From: Gammaproteobacteria bacterium
GTDB taxonomy: Bacteria > Pseudomonadota > Gammaproteobacteria > Arenicellales > Poriferihabitantaceae
Reading direction: 5' to 3'
Length of the DNA stretch: 64,000 bases
Assembly (NCBI GenBank): GCA_024644945.1
Contig: JAHEGU010000004.1
Coordinates: forward strand, 60,895-124,894
The notes under the pieces were generated by a model. It saw only the letters and a program-made list of their open reading frames with translations. It had not been told where the DNA came from and did not search any database. Below are positions 9,801 to 19,879 of the stretch, piece after piece. Numbering within the stretch: the stretch's first letter is position 1; every line of letters begins with the position of its first letter. Position numbers and translations under genes: made by a program.

Positions 9801-11421
9801 TCATTCCACGCCTGGAGTGGGTCTGATCTCCCCTCCACCTCACCATGATATTTATTCAATAGAAGATCTGGCGCAGCTGATCCACGACCTAAAAAACGTT
9901 AATCCTGAGGCGCGAATTTCTGTAAAGCTGGTTTCCGAAGGTGGGGTAGGTACTGTCGCAGCAGGTGTTTCCAAGGCGCATGCAGATCACGTCACGATCT
10001 CTGGATTTGAAGGCGGAACCGGGGCTAGTCCACTGACGTCAATTAAACATGCTGGTATTCCCTGGGAAATTGGATTAGCAGAGACCCACCAGACTCTTGT
10101 GATGAACAAACTGCGGGGCCGGATTTCGGTGCAGGTTGATGGTGGTCTGCGTACCGGTAGAGACGTTGTAATTGGCGCACTGCTCGGCGCGGATGAGTTT
10201 GGTTTTGCTACTGCTCCGCTTATTGTTGAAGGTTGTATCATGATGCGAAAATGCCACCTCAACACTTGCCCGGTTGGCGTTGCCACTCAGGACCCGGTGT
10301 TGCGCAAGAAGTTCTCCGGTAAACCGGAGTACCTGGTTAACTATTTCTTCTTCGTTGCAGAGGAAGTGAGAAATATTATGGGGAAACTCGGCTTTCGCAC
10401 TTTAAACGAGATGATTGGCAACTCCGATCGAATTAACATGCGTAAAGCGATTAATCATTGGAAGGCCAGAGGGCTGGATTACAGCCGGATCCTCGCAAAA
10501 CCTGATACTGATGCAAGTGTCGCACTATTCAACAGTGAACGACAAAACCATGGCCTTGAAAAGGCACTCGATCATGAGCTCATAGAAAAATCCTGGGCGG
10601 CCCTGGACCGAAAGGAAAAAGTTGAGTTTGATGTGGCAATCCGCAATGTAAATCGTTCTGTAGGGGCGATGTTGTCTGGACGAATTGCCACTCGCTACGG
10701 GCATAAGGGTTTACCGGACGACACCATTCTGATTCATGCAAGAGGCACGGCCGGTCAATCATTTGGTGCCTGGCTAGCACGAGGAGTATCGATAGAATTG
10801 GAGGGTGAGGCGAATGATTATGTCGGCAAAGGATTATCAGGTGGACGTTTGGCAATCCGACCGCCTGTTGGCAGCGGTATAAGTAGTGCTGCCGAAAATA
10901 TAATTGTTGGAAACACTGTTATGTATGGCGCAATAAGCGGTGAGGCTTATTTCAGTGGTGTCGCAGGTGAGCGGTTCTGTGTGCGTAATTCTGGAGCTAC
11001 AGCAGTGGTCGAAGGGGTGGGAGACCATGGATGCGAGTACATGACGGGGGGCGTGGTGATATGTATAGGACGCACAGGTCGTAATTTCGCAGCCGGCATG
11101 TCCGGCGGAATTGCGTACGTGTTAGATGATAATGGGGATTTCAGCGCGCATTGTAATCATGAACTAGTTGAACTTCGCCCTGTTTATCCCGATACAGGAA
11201 TGGCAGATATTGCAGATATGTTGAGCGCAGATGAGACCAGACTGCGTCAGCTTATTGAAAACCATTTTTCTTACACAGAAAGTGAGGTGGCAAGAAAAAT
11301 ACTTGATAACTGGCAGTATCATTTACCTATGTTTATAAAAGTGATGCCAACAGATTACGAAAATGCTCTGATTAAATTGCGGGAAGAGGCTATGCCTACT
11401 TTGGAGGTTAGCAATGGGTAA
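6841..11421 (+). CDS. gltB: Glutamate synthase (NADPH) large subunit
   Basis: Transfers the glutamine amide to 2-oxoglutarate, giving two glutamates. The ATG at 6841 is chosen because GAGGTAAG precedes it and it places the nucleophile Cys22 (HDACGVGF) after a 21-residue propeptide; an open frame continues upstream to 6751 but does not look coding. Domain order is an N-terminal class II amidotransferase, a central linker, an FMN-binding synthase barrel with the [3Fe-4S] cysteines in CHLNTC near residue 1137, and a C-terminal GXGXG beta-helix. Length 1526 aa. It overlaps gltD by eight bases. Confidence 0.96.
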   Translation: MTARSRPPEQGLYDPRFEHDACGVGFIASIKGQKSHGIVADGLKILDNLTHRGAVGADPKAGDGAGMLLQLSDRFFREVVGFELPAAGQYAVGMIFLPRTQAGQAETRGIIERYILDENQVLLGWRDVPVDNSNLGDSVRPTEPLIRQVFVGRGEAIADQTEFERKLFVIRKQIEKRIRESDIEGKSDFYIATMSSRIITYKGMLLAGQVGEYYPDLLDERMESALALVHQRFSTNTFPTWDLAHPFRLIAHNGEINTLRGNTNWMAARKSTMSSSILGDDLDKVWPLIHEGQSDSAAFDNALELLLAGGYSLSHAMMMLIPEAWSNNAGMDPCRRAFYEYHAALMEPWDGPAAVAFTDGRQIGATLDRNGLRPARYLVTSDGIVVMASEMGVLDIPEHKIIKKWRLQPGKMLLIDLEQERIIDDEELKQELASSHDYQGWLDRTQIELANLRPAVGAMSPDRATLISTQRAFGYSKEDLKFLLTPMVALGQEAIGSMGTDVPPSAMSNKSKHLSTYFKQNFAQVTNPPIDPIREEIVMSLMSLIGPKPNLLGLEDGGKDMRLHVPQPVLTNNELERVRQIEDYTNAAFRTKTLSLCYPASQGPKGMRGAIIALCEKAELRVKRGYNILILSDRDMDADNVAIPALLATSAVHHHLITRGLRTESGLVVETGACMEVHHFATLAGYGAEAINPYVAFDSINRMLPNLDNSLNFEDAQKRYINAVGKGLKKVMSKMGISTYQSYCGAQIFDAVGLSTKFVEQYFFGTHTAIEGIGLEQVAAESFKWHQKAYEDKAGPSQLDVGGEYAYRVDGESHVWSPDTITKLQHATRSNNAQTFAEFSRSVDQQDKKLLNLRGLFEFNWAESSVPIDQVEPASEIVKRFSTGAMSFGSISHEAHSTLAIAMNQIGGRSNTGEGGEEPERYNPLPDGSENPQRSAIKQVASGRFGVSTEYLVNADDLQIKMAQGAKPGEGGQLPGHKVNAQIASVRHSTPGVGLISPPPHHDIYSIEDLAQLIHDLKNVNPEARISVKLVSEGGVGTVAAGVSKAHADHVTISGFEGGTGASPLTSIKHAGIPWEIGLAETHQTLVMNKLRGRISVQVDGGLRTGRDVVIGALLGADEFGFATAPLIVEGCIMMRKCHLNTCPVGVATQDPVLRKKFSGKPEYLVNYFFFVAEEVRNIMGKLGFRTLNEMIGNSDRINMRKAINHWKARGLDYSRILAKPDTDASVALFNSERQNHGLEKALDHELIEKSWAALDRKEKVEFDVAIRNVNRSVGAMLSGRIATRYGHKGLPDDTILIHARGTAGQSFGAWLARGVSIELEGEANDYVGKGLSGGRLAIRPPVGSGISSAAENIIVGNTVMYGAISGEAYFSGVAGERFCVRNSGATAVVEGVGDHGCEYMTGGVVICIGRTGRNFAAGMSGGIAYVLDDNGDFSAHCNHELVELRPVYPDTGMADIADMLSADETRLRQLIENHFSYTESEVARKILDNWQYHLPMFIKVMPTDYENALIKLREEAMPTLEVSNG

Positions 11422-12865
11422 GCCTACAGGATTCATGGAAATCGAGCGCAAAGAGCGTCACTACCTTCCAGCTAAGCAACGAATCAAAAACTATCAGGAA
11501 TTTGTAATTAACCTGGGAGATCAGGAATTGAAAGATCAGGGTGCGCGTTGCATGGATTGCGGCATACCCTACTGTCACTCCGGTTGCCCGGTTAATAATT
11601 TGATACCCGATTGGAATGACTTGGTTTACAACGATGAGTGGGAGCTTGCCAGCGAGCGCTTACATGCGACTAACAACTTTCCAGAGTTCACCGGCCGCAT
11701 TTGTCCGGCCCCATGCGAAGCTTCCTGCACATTGAATATCGATGATAATCCTGTAACTATAAAGACCATAGAATACAGCATAGTTGAGCGAGCATGGCGG
11801 GAAGGCTGGATTCAGCCTCACATTCCAAGGCATCGAAGTGGAAAACGAGTAGCGGTTGTGGGTTCCGGTCCGGCCGGCCTGGCAAGTTCCCAGCAACTGG
11901 CACGAGCTGGCCATAGCGTATCTCTGTATGAGAAAGAGGACCGAAGTGGCGGTCTCTTACGTTATGGAATTCCGGATTTCAAATTGGAAAAGAAGGTGAT
12001 CGACAGGCGGATGGCGCAGATGAAAGCGGAGGGCGTGCGTTTCCATAGTAATACACATATTGGAATTGATCTTCCAGTCAACTACCTGGTGCAAAACTTT
12101 GACGCTGTAGTGCTCGCTGGAGGATGTGAGGTGCCCCGCGACCTGTCGGTTCCCGGCCGCCAATTAGACGGTGTACATTTTGCAATGGATTTCTTACGAA
12201 CAAATTCGAAAAGAGTTCAAGGTGGTGTTGTCTCTGATTCAGAGTTTATTTCCGCCCAAGGCAAACATGTCGTTGTGATTGGTGGTGGAGATACCGGTTC
12301 AGACTGCATAGGTACTTCTAACCGCCATGGTGCTGCGAGCATAACTCAGATTGAAATTCTGTCTCAGCCACCGGAAAAGGAAGAAAAAGCTTTGACTTGG
12401 CCGAACTGGCCTCACAAACTTCGAACCTCTTCTTCCCATGAGGAGGGTTGCAGTCGTTTGTGGGACGTTGTGACGAAGGAATTTATCGGAGATGAGAATG
12501 GTAACGTCAAGGCTGTGAAATGCAAGAAGGTGGCTTGGAAATCAATAGATGGGAGCTGGAAAATGGAAGAAATTCCCGACTCTGATTTTGAGCTCAAAGC
12601 TGAGCTGGTAACTCTCGCTATGGGTTTTATTCATCCAGTTTTCCAGGGAATGTTGGAGGACTTTGATATTTCCCTTGATGCAAGTGGCAATGTTGATGCC
12701 TCGATAGAGGGCGAAAAGGCCTACCACACTAATATTGATGGCGTATTTTCGGCCGGCGATATGCGCCGCGGGCAGTCTCTAGTTGTATGGGCTATTCGGG
12801 AGGGGCGCAAATGTGCAGAAGCGGTAGACAAGTATCTCAGGGAAGACAATAGTCTTTCTGAGTAA
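11414..12865 (+). CDS. gltD: Glutamate synthase small subunit
   Basis: Flavoprotein that takes electrons from NADPH and passes them through iron-sulfur clusters to GltB. The N-terminal cysteine clusters [14 protein letters not shown] and CPAPCEASC are present, then an FAD-binding fold ([15 protein letters not shown]), an NADPH-binding fold ([12 protein letters not shown]) and the closing FAD motif [19 protein letters not shown]. The length of 483 aa is normal. It overlaps the end of gltB by eight bases, so the subunits are made together. Confidence 0.96.
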   Translation: MGKPTGFMEIERKERHYLPAKQRIKNYQEFVINLGDQELKDQGARCMDCGIPYCHSGCPVNNLIPDWNDLVYNDEWELASERLHATNNFPEFTGRICPAPCEASCTLNIDDNPVTIKTIEYSIVERAWREGWIQPHIPRHRSGKRVAVVGSGPAGLASSQQLARAGHSVSLYEKEDRSGGLLRYGIPDFKLEKKVIDRRMAQMKAEGVRFHSNTHIGIDLPVNYLVQNFDAVVLAGGCEVPRDLSVPGRQLDGVHFAMDFLRTNSKRVQGGVVSDSEFISAQGKHVVVIGGGDTGSDCIGTSNRHGAASITQIEILSQPPEKEEKALTWPNWPHKLRTSSSHEEGCSRLWDVVTKEFIGDENGNVKAVKCKKVAWKSIDGSWKMEEIPDSDFELKAELVTLAMGFIHPVFQGMLEDFDISLDASGNVDASIEGEKAYHTNIDGVFSAGDMRRGQSLVVWAIREGRKCAEAVDKYLREDNSLSE

Positions 12866-12896
12866 AAATTTATAGTCAAAATAACAGGGCCTTATT

Positions 12897-13955
12897 TTGC
12901 TTCCGGCACTAAAAAATGATCGTTTGTTGCGTGCGCTCAAACGACAACCAGTGGATTGTACGCCTGTTTGGATTATGCGCCAAGCAGGCAGATACCTGCC
13001 CGAATACCGGGCTGCTCGTGCCAGAGCGGGCGATTTTCTGACGCTTTGTAAAACCCCAGAGCTTGCCTGTGAAGTGACTCTGCAGCCAATTCGTCGGTTC
13101 CCACTCGATGCGGCCATATTATTTTCAGATATTCTCACTATTCCGGATGCAATGGGGCTGGGCCTGTCTTTGAATGAAGGGGTTGGGCCAAAGTTCGCTA
13201 ATCCAGTGCGGACGCCCGCTGATATTGCAGCACTTCCTGAGCTCGATATCGATAAGGATCTTTCGTATGTGACCGATGCGGTAAAACTAATTCGCCGAGA
13301 GCTGAATGGTGAAGTCCCTTTAATTGGGTTTGCCGGTAGTCCGTGGACACTGATGACTTATATGGTCGAGGGCGGCAGTAGTAAAGATTTTTCGCGCGCA
13401 AAATCTATTTTATATGATGATCCTGCTTCCGCACACACTTTACTTCAAAAAGTTACGGCTGCGGTAACTGGCTATCTCAAAGCTCAGGCTGATGCGGGCG
13501 CGCAGGCATTAATGGTGTTCGATACTTGGGGCGGTTCGCTTTCATCTGCCGCTTATCAGGAGTTTTCATTAGCGTATATGCAAAAAATTGTCGCCGCCCT
13601 GAAAGCCGATTTCACCACCAAAGATATACCAATTACTCTTTTTACCAAGGGCGGAGGAAATTGGCTCGAAACAATTGCAGATACTGGGTGTGACGGTTTA
13701 GGGCTAGACTGGACAGTTTCAATTTCTGAAGCTTGGCAACGTGTGGGTGACCGGGTCGCGCTTCAAGGTAACATGGATCCTTCTGTTTTGTATGCTTCAG
13801 CTGACAAAGTGGTTGCAGAAGTTAGCAGAATTATGCGGGAGTTTGGCAATAGTCCTGGCCATATTTTTAATCTTGGCCACGGCATTCATCCCGGCATCGA
13901 TCCAGAAAAAGTTGGTGTCTTAGTGGATACAGTTCATAAGGAATCTAGTCGGTAG
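12897..13955 (+). CDS. hemE: Uroporphyrinogen decarboxylase
   Basis: Removes four carboxyls from uroporphyrinogen III to give coproporphyrinogen III in haem synthesis. The start is TTG at 12897, since [18 protein letters not shown] matches the family's N-terminus. Further motifs are [31 protein letters not shown] and the C-terminal LGHGIHPG. Length 352 aa, as expected. Its last 11 bases overlap the end of the convergent DUF1244 gene. Placement after gltD matches the pseudomonad order. Confidence 0.96.
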   Translation: MLPALKNDRLLRALKRQPVDCTPVWIMRQAGRYLPEYRAARARAGDFLTLCKTPELACEVTLQPIRRFPLDAAILFSDILTIPDAMGLGLSLNEGVGPKFANPVRTPADIAALPELDIDKDLSYVTDAVKLIRRELNGEVPLIGFAGSPWTLMTYMVEGGSSKDFSRAKSILYDDPASAHTLLQKVTAAVTGYLKAQADAGAQALMVFDTWGGSLSSAAYQEFSLAYMQKIVAALKADFTTKDIPITLFTKGGGNWLETIADTGCDGLGLDWTVSISEAWQRVGDRVALQGNMDPSVLYASADKVVAEVSRIMREFGNSPGHIFNLGHGIHPGIDPEKVGVLVDTVHKESSR

Positions 13956-14271
13956 CTTTCTTCTGGGCATGTTCAAATTCGCTAAGCTGAGCTTCAGTAG
14001 CCTCGGCCTGGAATCTTTCCTTGTACACAGAGTAAGGCATGCCGTACACCAGTTCACGAGCTTGATCATAATCTAACTCAATGCTGTGCTCGGCTGCTTC
14101 AGACACATACCATTTGGAGAAGCAGTTTCTGCAAAAATATGCCAGATTCATCAGATCAATATTCTGCACCTCGGGGTAGTTTTGCAGGTGCTGAATGAGT
14201 TTGCGGAACAGGGCTGCCTCAATCTCAGTACGGTCAGAAGCTGGAATTTCAGGTAATGGGGAATTGCGCAT
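13945..14271 (-). CDS. DUF1244 family small protein
   Basis: A 108-aa soluble protein with the DUF1244 signature [12 protein letters not shown] followed by [21 protein letters not shown]. The family is widespread in proteobacteria; its function is not established to my knowledge. There is no signal peptide or membrane segment. The single pair of cysteines in CRNC is conserved in the family as I remember it and might bind a metal, which is inference. It is convergent with hemE and overlaps its 3' end by 11 bases. Confidence 0.85.
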   Translation of the reverse strand: MRNSPLPEIPASDRTEIEAALFRKLIQHLQNYPEVQNIDLMNLAYFCRNCFSKWYVSEAAEHSIELDYDQARELVYGMPYSVYKERFQAEATEAQLSEFEHAQKKATD

Positions 14272-14411
14272 AATTATATTCGGTTGTTTAAGCTCGCTGG
14301 CTCGCGATTATATCGTCTTGGTCGTATTGCATAAGATATTATGCGTATCGAAACTTTACTATATCTACCAGAATTGCTGCAAAAGTTACAACCTAGAAGG
14401 TCACTTCGCCC

Positions 14412-14489
14412 ACAGGAATAATCCCATTATCGAACAGTGTCAGGAGCGCCATGGGGGCGCTCTTCGGAGAGCAACATTATTCCCGCTGT
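14412..14489. ncRNA. Candidate structured RNA or miniature inverted-repeat element
   Basis: GGAATAAT (14415-14422) pairs perfectly with ATTATTCC (14476-14483), and ACAG (14412-14415) can pair with CTGT (14486-14489). Inside, GAGCGCC (14444-14450) pairs with GGCGCTC (14456-14462). An alternative stem GCTCT (14459-14463) with AGAGC (14468-14472) shares bases with it, so the two inner hairpins are mutually exclusive. No known RNA family was recognised. It could equally be a short mobile-element relic with terminal inverted repeats. Confidence 0.4.
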
Positions 14490-14760
14490 AAATAGTATAA
14501 ACGGACCAATAACTTCCCTCATCCGATTTTTTCTAGAAAAGCTGCCACCTTGTCACCTAACCAGATCTTAAGCGGGTCTTCGGTAAATAGAGCGAGGGCC
14601 ATTGAGGCGCCCGCTGGCACGCATCTAGTTGAACGATCAGTATTTTGGGAACCTGGTAGAATGAAAAATGGCGCGGACTACCTTATAGAGTGAGTGCTGG
14701 TGCAACAAGAGCCCCCGGCAGCGAGCAAACTGACAGGCAATCAAAACAGCCCCCCGCGTT

Positions 14761-14769
14761 TGATATACT
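14761..14769 (+). promoter_or_regulatory. Extended -10 promoter of kdsD
   Basis: TGATATACT gives a TGn extended -10 with hexamer TATACT, 35 bases before the kdsD ATG. No good -35 is visible. The identical nine bases occur before argG. Confidence 0.45.
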
Positions 14770-14804
14770 CCGAAACCCCTTGCAAAGACATATTCACACC
14801 GTAA

Positions 14805-15806
14805 ATGTCCTCTTCCTCATCAATCGATAAAGCCGCTGAATTCGCTCGTGCGGTGGTGCAGATCGAAATGGATGCAATTCGAGCCCTACTAGAGCGTATT
14901 GATAGAAGATTCGAGCACGCATGTGAGATGATTCTTGCCTGCAGTGGCCGTGTAGTGGTGATTGGCATGGGCAAATCAGGACATATCGGAGGAAAAATAG
15001 CGTCGACACTGGCGAGCACTGGTACCCCGTCATTTTTTGTGCATCCTGGAGAGGCTAGCCACGGTGATCTTGGGATGATTACACCGGATGACCTGGTGGT
15101 GGTGATATCGAATTCGGGTGAGACAACGGAAGTGATCACGATCCTTCCGATTGTGAAACGAATTGGCAGCGGCCTGGTTGTATTCACTGGGAATCCAGAT
15201 TCCACATTGGCGCGACAGGCTGACGTCTGTCTCGATATAAGCGTTGCACAGGAAGCTTGTCCGCACAACCTGGCACCAACTGCCAGTACTACTGCAACGC
15301 TGGTTATGGGAGATGCTTTGGCCGTGTCGGTACAAAAGCTTAGAGGATTCTCCGAGCTGGATTTTGCTCGCACACACCCTGGTGGAACTCTAGGTAAACG
15401 TCTACTACTGTTTGCCTCGGACCTGATGCATCGCGGTGATCAACTTCCGCTGGTGGGGGATAAAGCCAGTTTGCAAGACCTGCTGATTGAGATGTCCTCA
15501 AAGTCATTGGGGATGGCGGGTGTGATTGATGAACGGGGAAAATTATTAGGAATGTTTACTGATGGGGATCTACGACGGACGTTGAACAGTGGAGTAGATA
15601 TTTATAATAGTCGCGCCATCGATGTGGTGAATAGCGATCCTTATACTATTGGGCCAGACACTCTGGCAGCTGAGATCGTAAAGATAATGCGTGACTATGC
15701 GCAGCAAGGCCCACATGCTATCAACTGCGTATTTGTAGTAGATAAAGAAGGCGTGGTAATCGGTGCATTGAATACCCACGATCTGTTACGAGCAGGTGTT
15801 ATTTAA
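14805..15806 (+). CDS. kdsD: Arabinose-5-phosphate isomerase (KdsD/KpsF family)
   Basis: Isomerises ribulose 5-phosphate to arabinose 5-phosphate, the first committed step to KDO for lipopolysaccharide. An N-terminal SIS sugar-isomerase domain spans about residues 30-180 (GMGKSGHIGGKIASTLASTG, HPGEASHGDLGM, the active-site region EACPHNLAPTASTT), followed by two CBS domains from about 205 to 333. Length 333 aa. lptC follows three bases later. The KDO-8-phosphate phosphatase gene kdsC that normally sits between them is missing here. Confidence 0.94.
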   Translation: MSSSSSIDKAAEFARAVVQIEMDAIRALLERIDRRFEHACEMILACSGRVVVIGMGKSGHIGGKIASTLASTGTPSFFVHPGEASHGDLGMITPDDLVVVISNSGETTEVITILPIVKRIGSGLVVFTGNPDSTLARQADVCLDISVAQEACPHNLAPTASTTATLVMGDALAVSVQKLRGFSELDFARTHPGGTLGKRLLLFASDLMHRGDQLPLVGDKASLQDLLIEMSSKSLGMAGVIDERGKLLGMFTDGDLRRTLNSGVDIYNSRAIDVVNSDPYTIGPDTLAAEIVKIMRDYAQQGPHAINCVFVVDKEGVVIGALNTHDLLRAGVI

Positions 15807-15809
15807 AGC

Positions 15810-16250
15810 ATGTTCGAGTTAAAGCAGAATATCATCTTGATTGCGGTGTTTATTGCATTGCTGGGACTTTCTGTTTGGTTTCAATTTGGGCTGTTAGAAA
15901 CGCCCGTATCCGAACTCTCAGAAGAGGAAAAGAACGCGGCTGACTACTATATCGAGAATTTTGTATCAACAGGGATGGATGCAGACGGAAAGAAATACGA
16001 GTTGAGAGCAGATCGTATGGTTCACTATCCGCATGGCGACAGGGCGCTTTTAGACAAACCTCATTTGGTGCAGTACGATCTTGATCAGACCCCGCGCCAT
16101 ATCTACGCTGATTCAGGGTGGCTATACAACAGCATTTCCAGAGTTCTTTTGACAGGCAATGTACGCGTAGTACAGAGTCGAACGGGCACTGCAGGTGGCG
16201 TATCCATGGGTGAAAAAATGGTTGTTCATCTCAATGATCGTGGCGGCTAA
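15810..16250 (+). CDS. lptC: LptC, LPS export protein (short form)
   Basis: Bitopic inner-membrane protein that accepts LPS from the LptBFG extractor and hands it to LptA. A membrane anchor at about residues 7-25 leads into a beta-jellyroll with ENFVSTGMDADGKKYELRADRMVHYP and LLTGNVRVVQ. At 146 aa it stops about 40-45 residues before the usual end (E. coli LptC has 191). The missing part corresponds to the last strands, including the edge that docks LptA. The other frames downstream do not restore it, so a simple frameshift is not obvious. Confidence 0.85.
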   Translation: MFELKQNIILIAVFIALLGLSVWFQFGLLETPVSELSEEEKNAADYYIENFVSTGMDADGKKYELRADRMVHYPHGDRALLDKPHLVQYDLDQTPRHIYADSGWLYNSISRVLLTGNVRVVQSRTGTAGGVSMGEKMVVHLNDRGG

Positions 16251-16338
16251 GAAAAATGTCTGTTTCAGGCAGTATTCATTGATAATTGAGACCATATTAA
16301 ACTGCTTTAAAAGTGAAGGTAGAAAGAGACTTATTAGA

Positions 16339-16944
16339 ATGTTAAATAGAATTTTTTTTATGGTTGTAATGACCATATTCGTCGCCAATGTATATGCCCT
16401 CGATAGCGATCAGGATCAGCCAGCAACCCTTGAGGCAGATGACTTTGAACTCGATCTAAGAACTGGAGTGAGGATCTATCGAGGCAACGTTCTGTTTCGG
16501 CAGGGAAGTATTCGTCTTGAATGCGATGAGTTGGTTACCTACTTCAATGATGACGATGAGCTCGACAAAGCAGTCTGCTCCGGCGATCCTGGAAAGTTCA
16601 AACAGCGACCCGAAAATTCGGAGGAAGACATGATTGGCAAGGCCAGGGTAATTACACTTGATCAAGTGGCAGAATTGGTGATCATGAAGAGTCGAGCCGA
16701 TATTACGCAAGGTGGAACGCGCCTCACTGGTCGACTGTTAACCTATAATCTGGCCACCGAGAAAGTCGTAGTTAAAGGTGGTTCAGACAGTCAAACAAAA
16801 ACCACCACAAATACTCCCTCTGAATCTACGACCACGGAAGAATCGGCCGCGACAAATGAAGAGCAGGCTGCAACCGCTGAGGAGTCGACCACTAACGCAC
16901 GCCCAACAATTATCATTCAGCCAAGAAAAAAGAAAAAAAATTAG
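16339..16944 (+). CDS. lptA: LptA, periplasmic LPS bridge protein
   Basis: Periplasmic OstA-type beta-jellyroll protein that polymerises into the LPS bridge to LptD. The ATG at 16339 is chosen because a signal peptide (residues 1 to about 20, ending near VYA) follows directly; the open frame continues upstream without family resemblance. The core has PATLEADDFELDLRTGVRIYRGNV and RADITQGGTRLTGRLLTYNLATEKVVVKGG. After residue 153 comes an unusual Thr/Ser/Glu-rich tail of about 45 residues ending in a run of lysines. Total 201 aa. Confidence 0.88.
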   Translation: MLNRIFFMVVMTIFVANVYALDSDQDQPATLEADDFELDLRTGVRIYRGNVLFRQGSIRLECDELVTYFNDDDELDKAVCSGDPGKFKQRPENSEEDMIGKARVITLDQVAELVIMKSRADITQGGTRLTGRLLTYNLATEKVVVKGGSDSQTKTTTNTPSESTTTEESAATNEEQAATAEESTTNARPTIIIQPRKKKKN

Positions 16945-16995
16945 GCGGCAGTAATTAACTAGTTTAAACGAAACAGCAAGAACTGTAAGCACGGC

Positions 16996-17721
16996 ATGCG
17001 AACCCTTACCGCAAAATCACTGGTAAAAAGTTACAAAAACAATGTCATTGTGAATGGGGTAGACCTTGTGGTCAATGACAATGAAGTTGTGGGGTTACTT
17101 GGAGCGAATGGGGCCGGCAAAACCACGTGTTTTAATATGATTATTGGATTAGTTCGGGAGACGGATGGAAAGATATTCCTTGAGGATGAGGATATAACCG
17201 GCCTGCCAATGCACGAACGTGCGAGATTAGGTATCGGTTATTTACCTCAGGAGCATTCGGTATTTCGAAAACTAACCGCGGAAGAGAATATTCTGGCAGT
17301 TCTGGAGACTATTGGTAAACATGATGCTGAAGACAGAAGTCGGATTAGTCAAACTCTTCTTGAGGAGTTTGGTATCTATCATCTCAGGGATAAGCTTACT
17401 ATTCAGCTTTCAGGAGGGGAGCAGCGGCGGGTGGAGATTGCAAGAGCGCTCGCTCTAGAGCCATCGTTTATACTCCTCGACGAACCCTTTGCAGGAGTGG
17501 ATCCTATCGCAGTGAAAGAAATTCAGCATATTATTACTGTGCTTAAGGAGCGGGGTATAGGCGTCCTCATTACTGATCATAATGTAAGGGAGACCCTTGG
17601 GATTTGCGATCGTGCCTACATCCTGCACCGGGGAGAGGTGCTAATCTCAGGACCCCCGGAAACAATCATGCAACACGAGCGGGCGAGAGAAGTCTATCTG
17701 GGTCAGGACTTCCGAATGTAG
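16996..17721 (+). CDS. lptB: LptB, LPS export ABC transporter ATPase
   Basis: ATPase powering LPS extraction by LptFG. Walker A GANGAGKTT lies near residues 35-43, then the Q-loop in LPQEHSVFRKLTAEEN, the signature LSGGEQRR, Walker B LLDEPFAGVDP and the switch histidine in TDHN. The C-terminal ARAREVYLGQDFRM matches LptB. Length 241 aa. It lies 51 bases after lptA and ahead of rpoN, the standard order. Confidence 0.96.
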   Translation: MRTLTAKSLVKSYKNNVIVNGVDLVVNDNEVVGLLGANGAGKTTCFNMIIGLVRETDGKIFLEDEDITGLPMHERARLGIGYLPQEHSVFRKLTAEENILAVLETIGKHDAEDRSRISQTLLEEFGIYHLRDKLTIQLSGGEQRRVEIARALALEPSFILLDEPFAGVDPIAVKEIQHIITVLKERGIGVLITDHNVRETLGICDRAYILHRGEVLISGPPETIMQHERAREVYLGQDFRM

Positions 17722-18023
17722 GTAAAGCGCATGTGTGGCAACTCGTTTACGTCAAGCTAATTGGTAAACTAGTTAGTTAAGTGCTTTAAGAAGACGTCAT
17801 CTGGAAATCGGAGAGCTCGAAGAGAGCCTAAAGAGCCTTTGCAACTTGCTGCGTCATACCTATTCCATGGCCTTGTGTGCCCGATTTACAACGCAGGTCG
17901 ACACACCCCCGACGCTAACTAAGAACTATAACACAAATCCTAGGACTCTTGGCTTTACTGCCAGACTTACCCCTTAACTGGAATTTGGGTAAAATGGGTT
18001 CCTAATGATATACGCAGCCTTGG
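17722..18023. other. 302-base gap between lptB and rpoN
   Basis: No plausible gene on either strand. The only signal I can support is a promoter-like sequence at its right end (17985-18014). Confidence 0.6.
17985..18014 (+). promoter_or_regulatory. Candidate rpoN promoter
   Basis: TTGGGT at 17985-17990, an 18-base spacer and TATACG at 18009-18014 preceded by TGA give a TGn extended -10. The predicted transcription start, near 18021, is only about three bases before the rpoN ATG, so this transcript would be nearly leaderless. Sequence match only. Confidence 0.35.
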
Positions 18024-19445
18024 ATGAAGCCGGCACTAAATCTTAAGCAAAGCCAGCGTCTTACAATGACGCCTCAGTTGCAGCAAGCCATCAGGCTGCT
18101 GCAGATGAATACTGTCGAACTATCCGAAGAGCTTATCCAGGCTCATGAGAGCAATCCCTTGCTTGAAATGGAGGACCCATTAGAAAGACAGGAGGTCAGT
18201 CACGATGAAGAGACGATCGAAGCTGAATCTAGTGATGAATCCAGAGAGTCCCTTGACGAGGATTGGGTAAGTGCTCAAACATATAATCGTGTTAGTGGAC
18301 CGAATGCTCAGCTCGACTTTGATTTCGATATTCCTGACCGTTCTGGTCCAGCGACTCTTAAACAATCGCTGGAGGATCAGCTTTCCCTTCTGGGATTGAG
18401 TCCTGAAGTTAAATTAGTCACTGATCGGATTGTTCAGTATCTTGATGATGCTGGATACCTGCAAGTTGATCTAGAAGAAATTTATAATGAAGTTTCTTCG
18501 GAGATGAAAAACGAACCCGAGATTGAGCGCATTCAGATGGAGCAATGTCTGAACATAGTCCAATCGTTGGAGCCTACGGGAGTTGGCGCTCGTGCTCCGA
18601 GTGAGTGTCTGTTATTGCAGCTTGGGGCAATAGATGGTGAAACCCCTGGACACCACGAGGCAGGAGAAATTGTGCGTAATCACCTTCATCTGCTCGCCGA
18701 TCGGGATTACCAATCATTGAAACGAAAATTGGGAGTAGGAGAATCTGAATTAAAACAAGCTGTTGACTTAATTAAGCACTTGAACCCGCATCCAGGTTTT
18801 AGTGTGGGAGACATTTCGGTAAATTATATTGTGCCCGATGTGGTAGTCGAGCATCACCGTGGTGCATGGCTGGCAAGGTTGAATACTGGTGCTTTGCCAC
18901 GGGTTGTAATAAATCAAGACTACCAACAATTGGTTACTGATAACTCAGCGAGTGAATCATTTTCAAAAATGAAAGAGCAACTACAGGATGCAAGATGGTT
19001 ATTGTCCAATATTGAGAAACGTCATTCCACCATTCTATCAGTGGCTTCCGAGATTGTGGAAAGACAGCAAGCCTTCTTTGATCATGGCCCTGCTGCAATG
19101 AAGCCGATGATATTGCGTGACGTCTCGGAAGCTTTGGATATACATGAATCAACGGTGTCCCGTGCTACAAATGGGAAATATATGCTAACTCCTCTTGGAG
19201 TGTATGAATTACGATATTTCTTCTCCACTGAATTAGGTGCCGAGGACGGCAATCAAGCTTCTTCAGTAGCAATCCAAACCTTGATACGTCAAATGATTGA
19301 GAATGAATTTACAAAAAAACCAATCAGCGACATGAAAATATGTGAGGCGCTCAAAGATCAAGGTTATGAAATCGCGCGTCGTACTGTAGCCAAATATCGG
19401 GAACAAATGAATATCCCGCCTTCGAGTAAACGAAAGTCTCTATAG
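18024..19445 (+). CDS. rpoN: RNA polymerase sigma-54 factor
   Basis: Alternative sigma factor for -24/-12 promoters that need enhancer-binding activators. The N-terminal Gln/Leu-rich activator region SQRLTMTPQLQQAIRLLQM is followed by an acidic stretch at about 50-90, the core-binding domain, the helix-turn-helix (IHESTVSRATNGKYM) and the C-terminal RpoN box ARRTVAKYREQMNIP. Length 473 aa, normal. It is followed by hpf and the regulatory PTS genes, as in most gammaproteobacteria. No clear Shine-Dalgarno precedes the ATG. Confidence 0.97.
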   Translation: MKPALNLKQSQRLTMTPQLQQAIRLLQMNTVELSEELIQAHESNPLLEMEDPLERQEVSHDEETIEAESSDESRESLDEDWVSAQTYNRVSGPNAQLDFDFDIPDRSGPATLKQSLEDQLSLLGLSPEVKLVTDRIVQYLDDAGYLQVDLEEIYNEVSSEMKNEPEIERIQMEQCLNIVQSLEPTGVGARAPSECLLLQLGAIDGETPGHHEAGEIVRNHLHLLADRDYQSLKRKLGVGESELKQAVDLIKHLNPHPGFSVGDISVNYIVPDVVVEHHRGAWLARLNTGALPRVVINQDYQQLVTDNSASESFSKMKEQLQDARWLLSNIEKRHSTILSVASEIVERQQAFFDHGPAAMKPMILRDVSEALDIHESTVSRATNGKYMLTPLGVYELRYFFSTELGAEDGNQASSVAIQTLIRQMIENEFTKKPISDMKICEALKDQGYEIARRTVAKYREQMNIPPSSKRKSL

Positions 19446-19514
19446 AAGGAGGGTCCTGTATATTTCTTCCGCGCCGTCATTCCGGCATCACATTAACCAA
19501 TAGGAGACGTAAGT

Positions 19515-19838
19515 ATGCAAATATCAATTAGCGGGCATCATCTTGACATCACAGAGTCGCTTCATAACCACGTATCGGAGAAGGTTGAAAAAATCGTCAG
19601 GCACTTTGATCACGTTACAAACACTAACGTGGTGTTGCAAGTCGAAAAAAAGAGACACATGGCTGAAGCGACAATAAATGCTAAAGGCGCGAAAATTCAC
19701 GCTTCCAGTACCTGTGATGACATGTATGCTGCTATTGATTCAATGGTAAGCAAACTCGATCGCCAGGTTTTGAAGCATAAAGAAAAATTGACTGACCACC
19801 ATCGTACAGATGCAACACTCAAACAATCCTTTGACTGA
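19515..19838 (+). CDS. hpf: Ribosome hibernation promoting factor (short form)
   Basis: Binds the 30S decoding region in stationary phase and promotes inactive 100S ribosomes. The N-terminal MQISISGHHLDITESLHNHVSEKVEKI and the basic DRQVLKHKEKL helix are typical of the HPF/YfiA fold. At 107 aa it lacks the long-form dimerisation domain. The start follows AGGAG. It lies between rpoN and ptsN as expected. Confidence 0.94.
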   Translation: MQISISGHHLDITESLHNHVSEKVEKIVRHFDHVTNTNVVLQVEKKRHMAEATINAKGAKIHASSTCDDMYAAIDSMVSKLDRQVLKHKEKLTDHHRTDATLKQSFD

Positions 19839-19879
19839 TCTGCCAGACCAAATTAGATTCACCCAATGAGGTGCGAAAG

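Larger units (their letters stand above)
14272..14804. other. 533-base gene-free region between DUF1244 and kdsD
   Basis: No convincing coding frame on either strand. It holds the DUF1244 upstream region, the structured element at 14412-14489, a weak GC-rich inverted repeat around 14590-14615 (GGGC with GCCC), and the kdsD promoter at its right end. Confidence 0.7.

Noticed and set aside
14741..15373. 210-aa open frame on the minus strand opposite kdsD
   Set aside because: Shadow of a clearly conserved gene on the other strand; composition is not protein-like.
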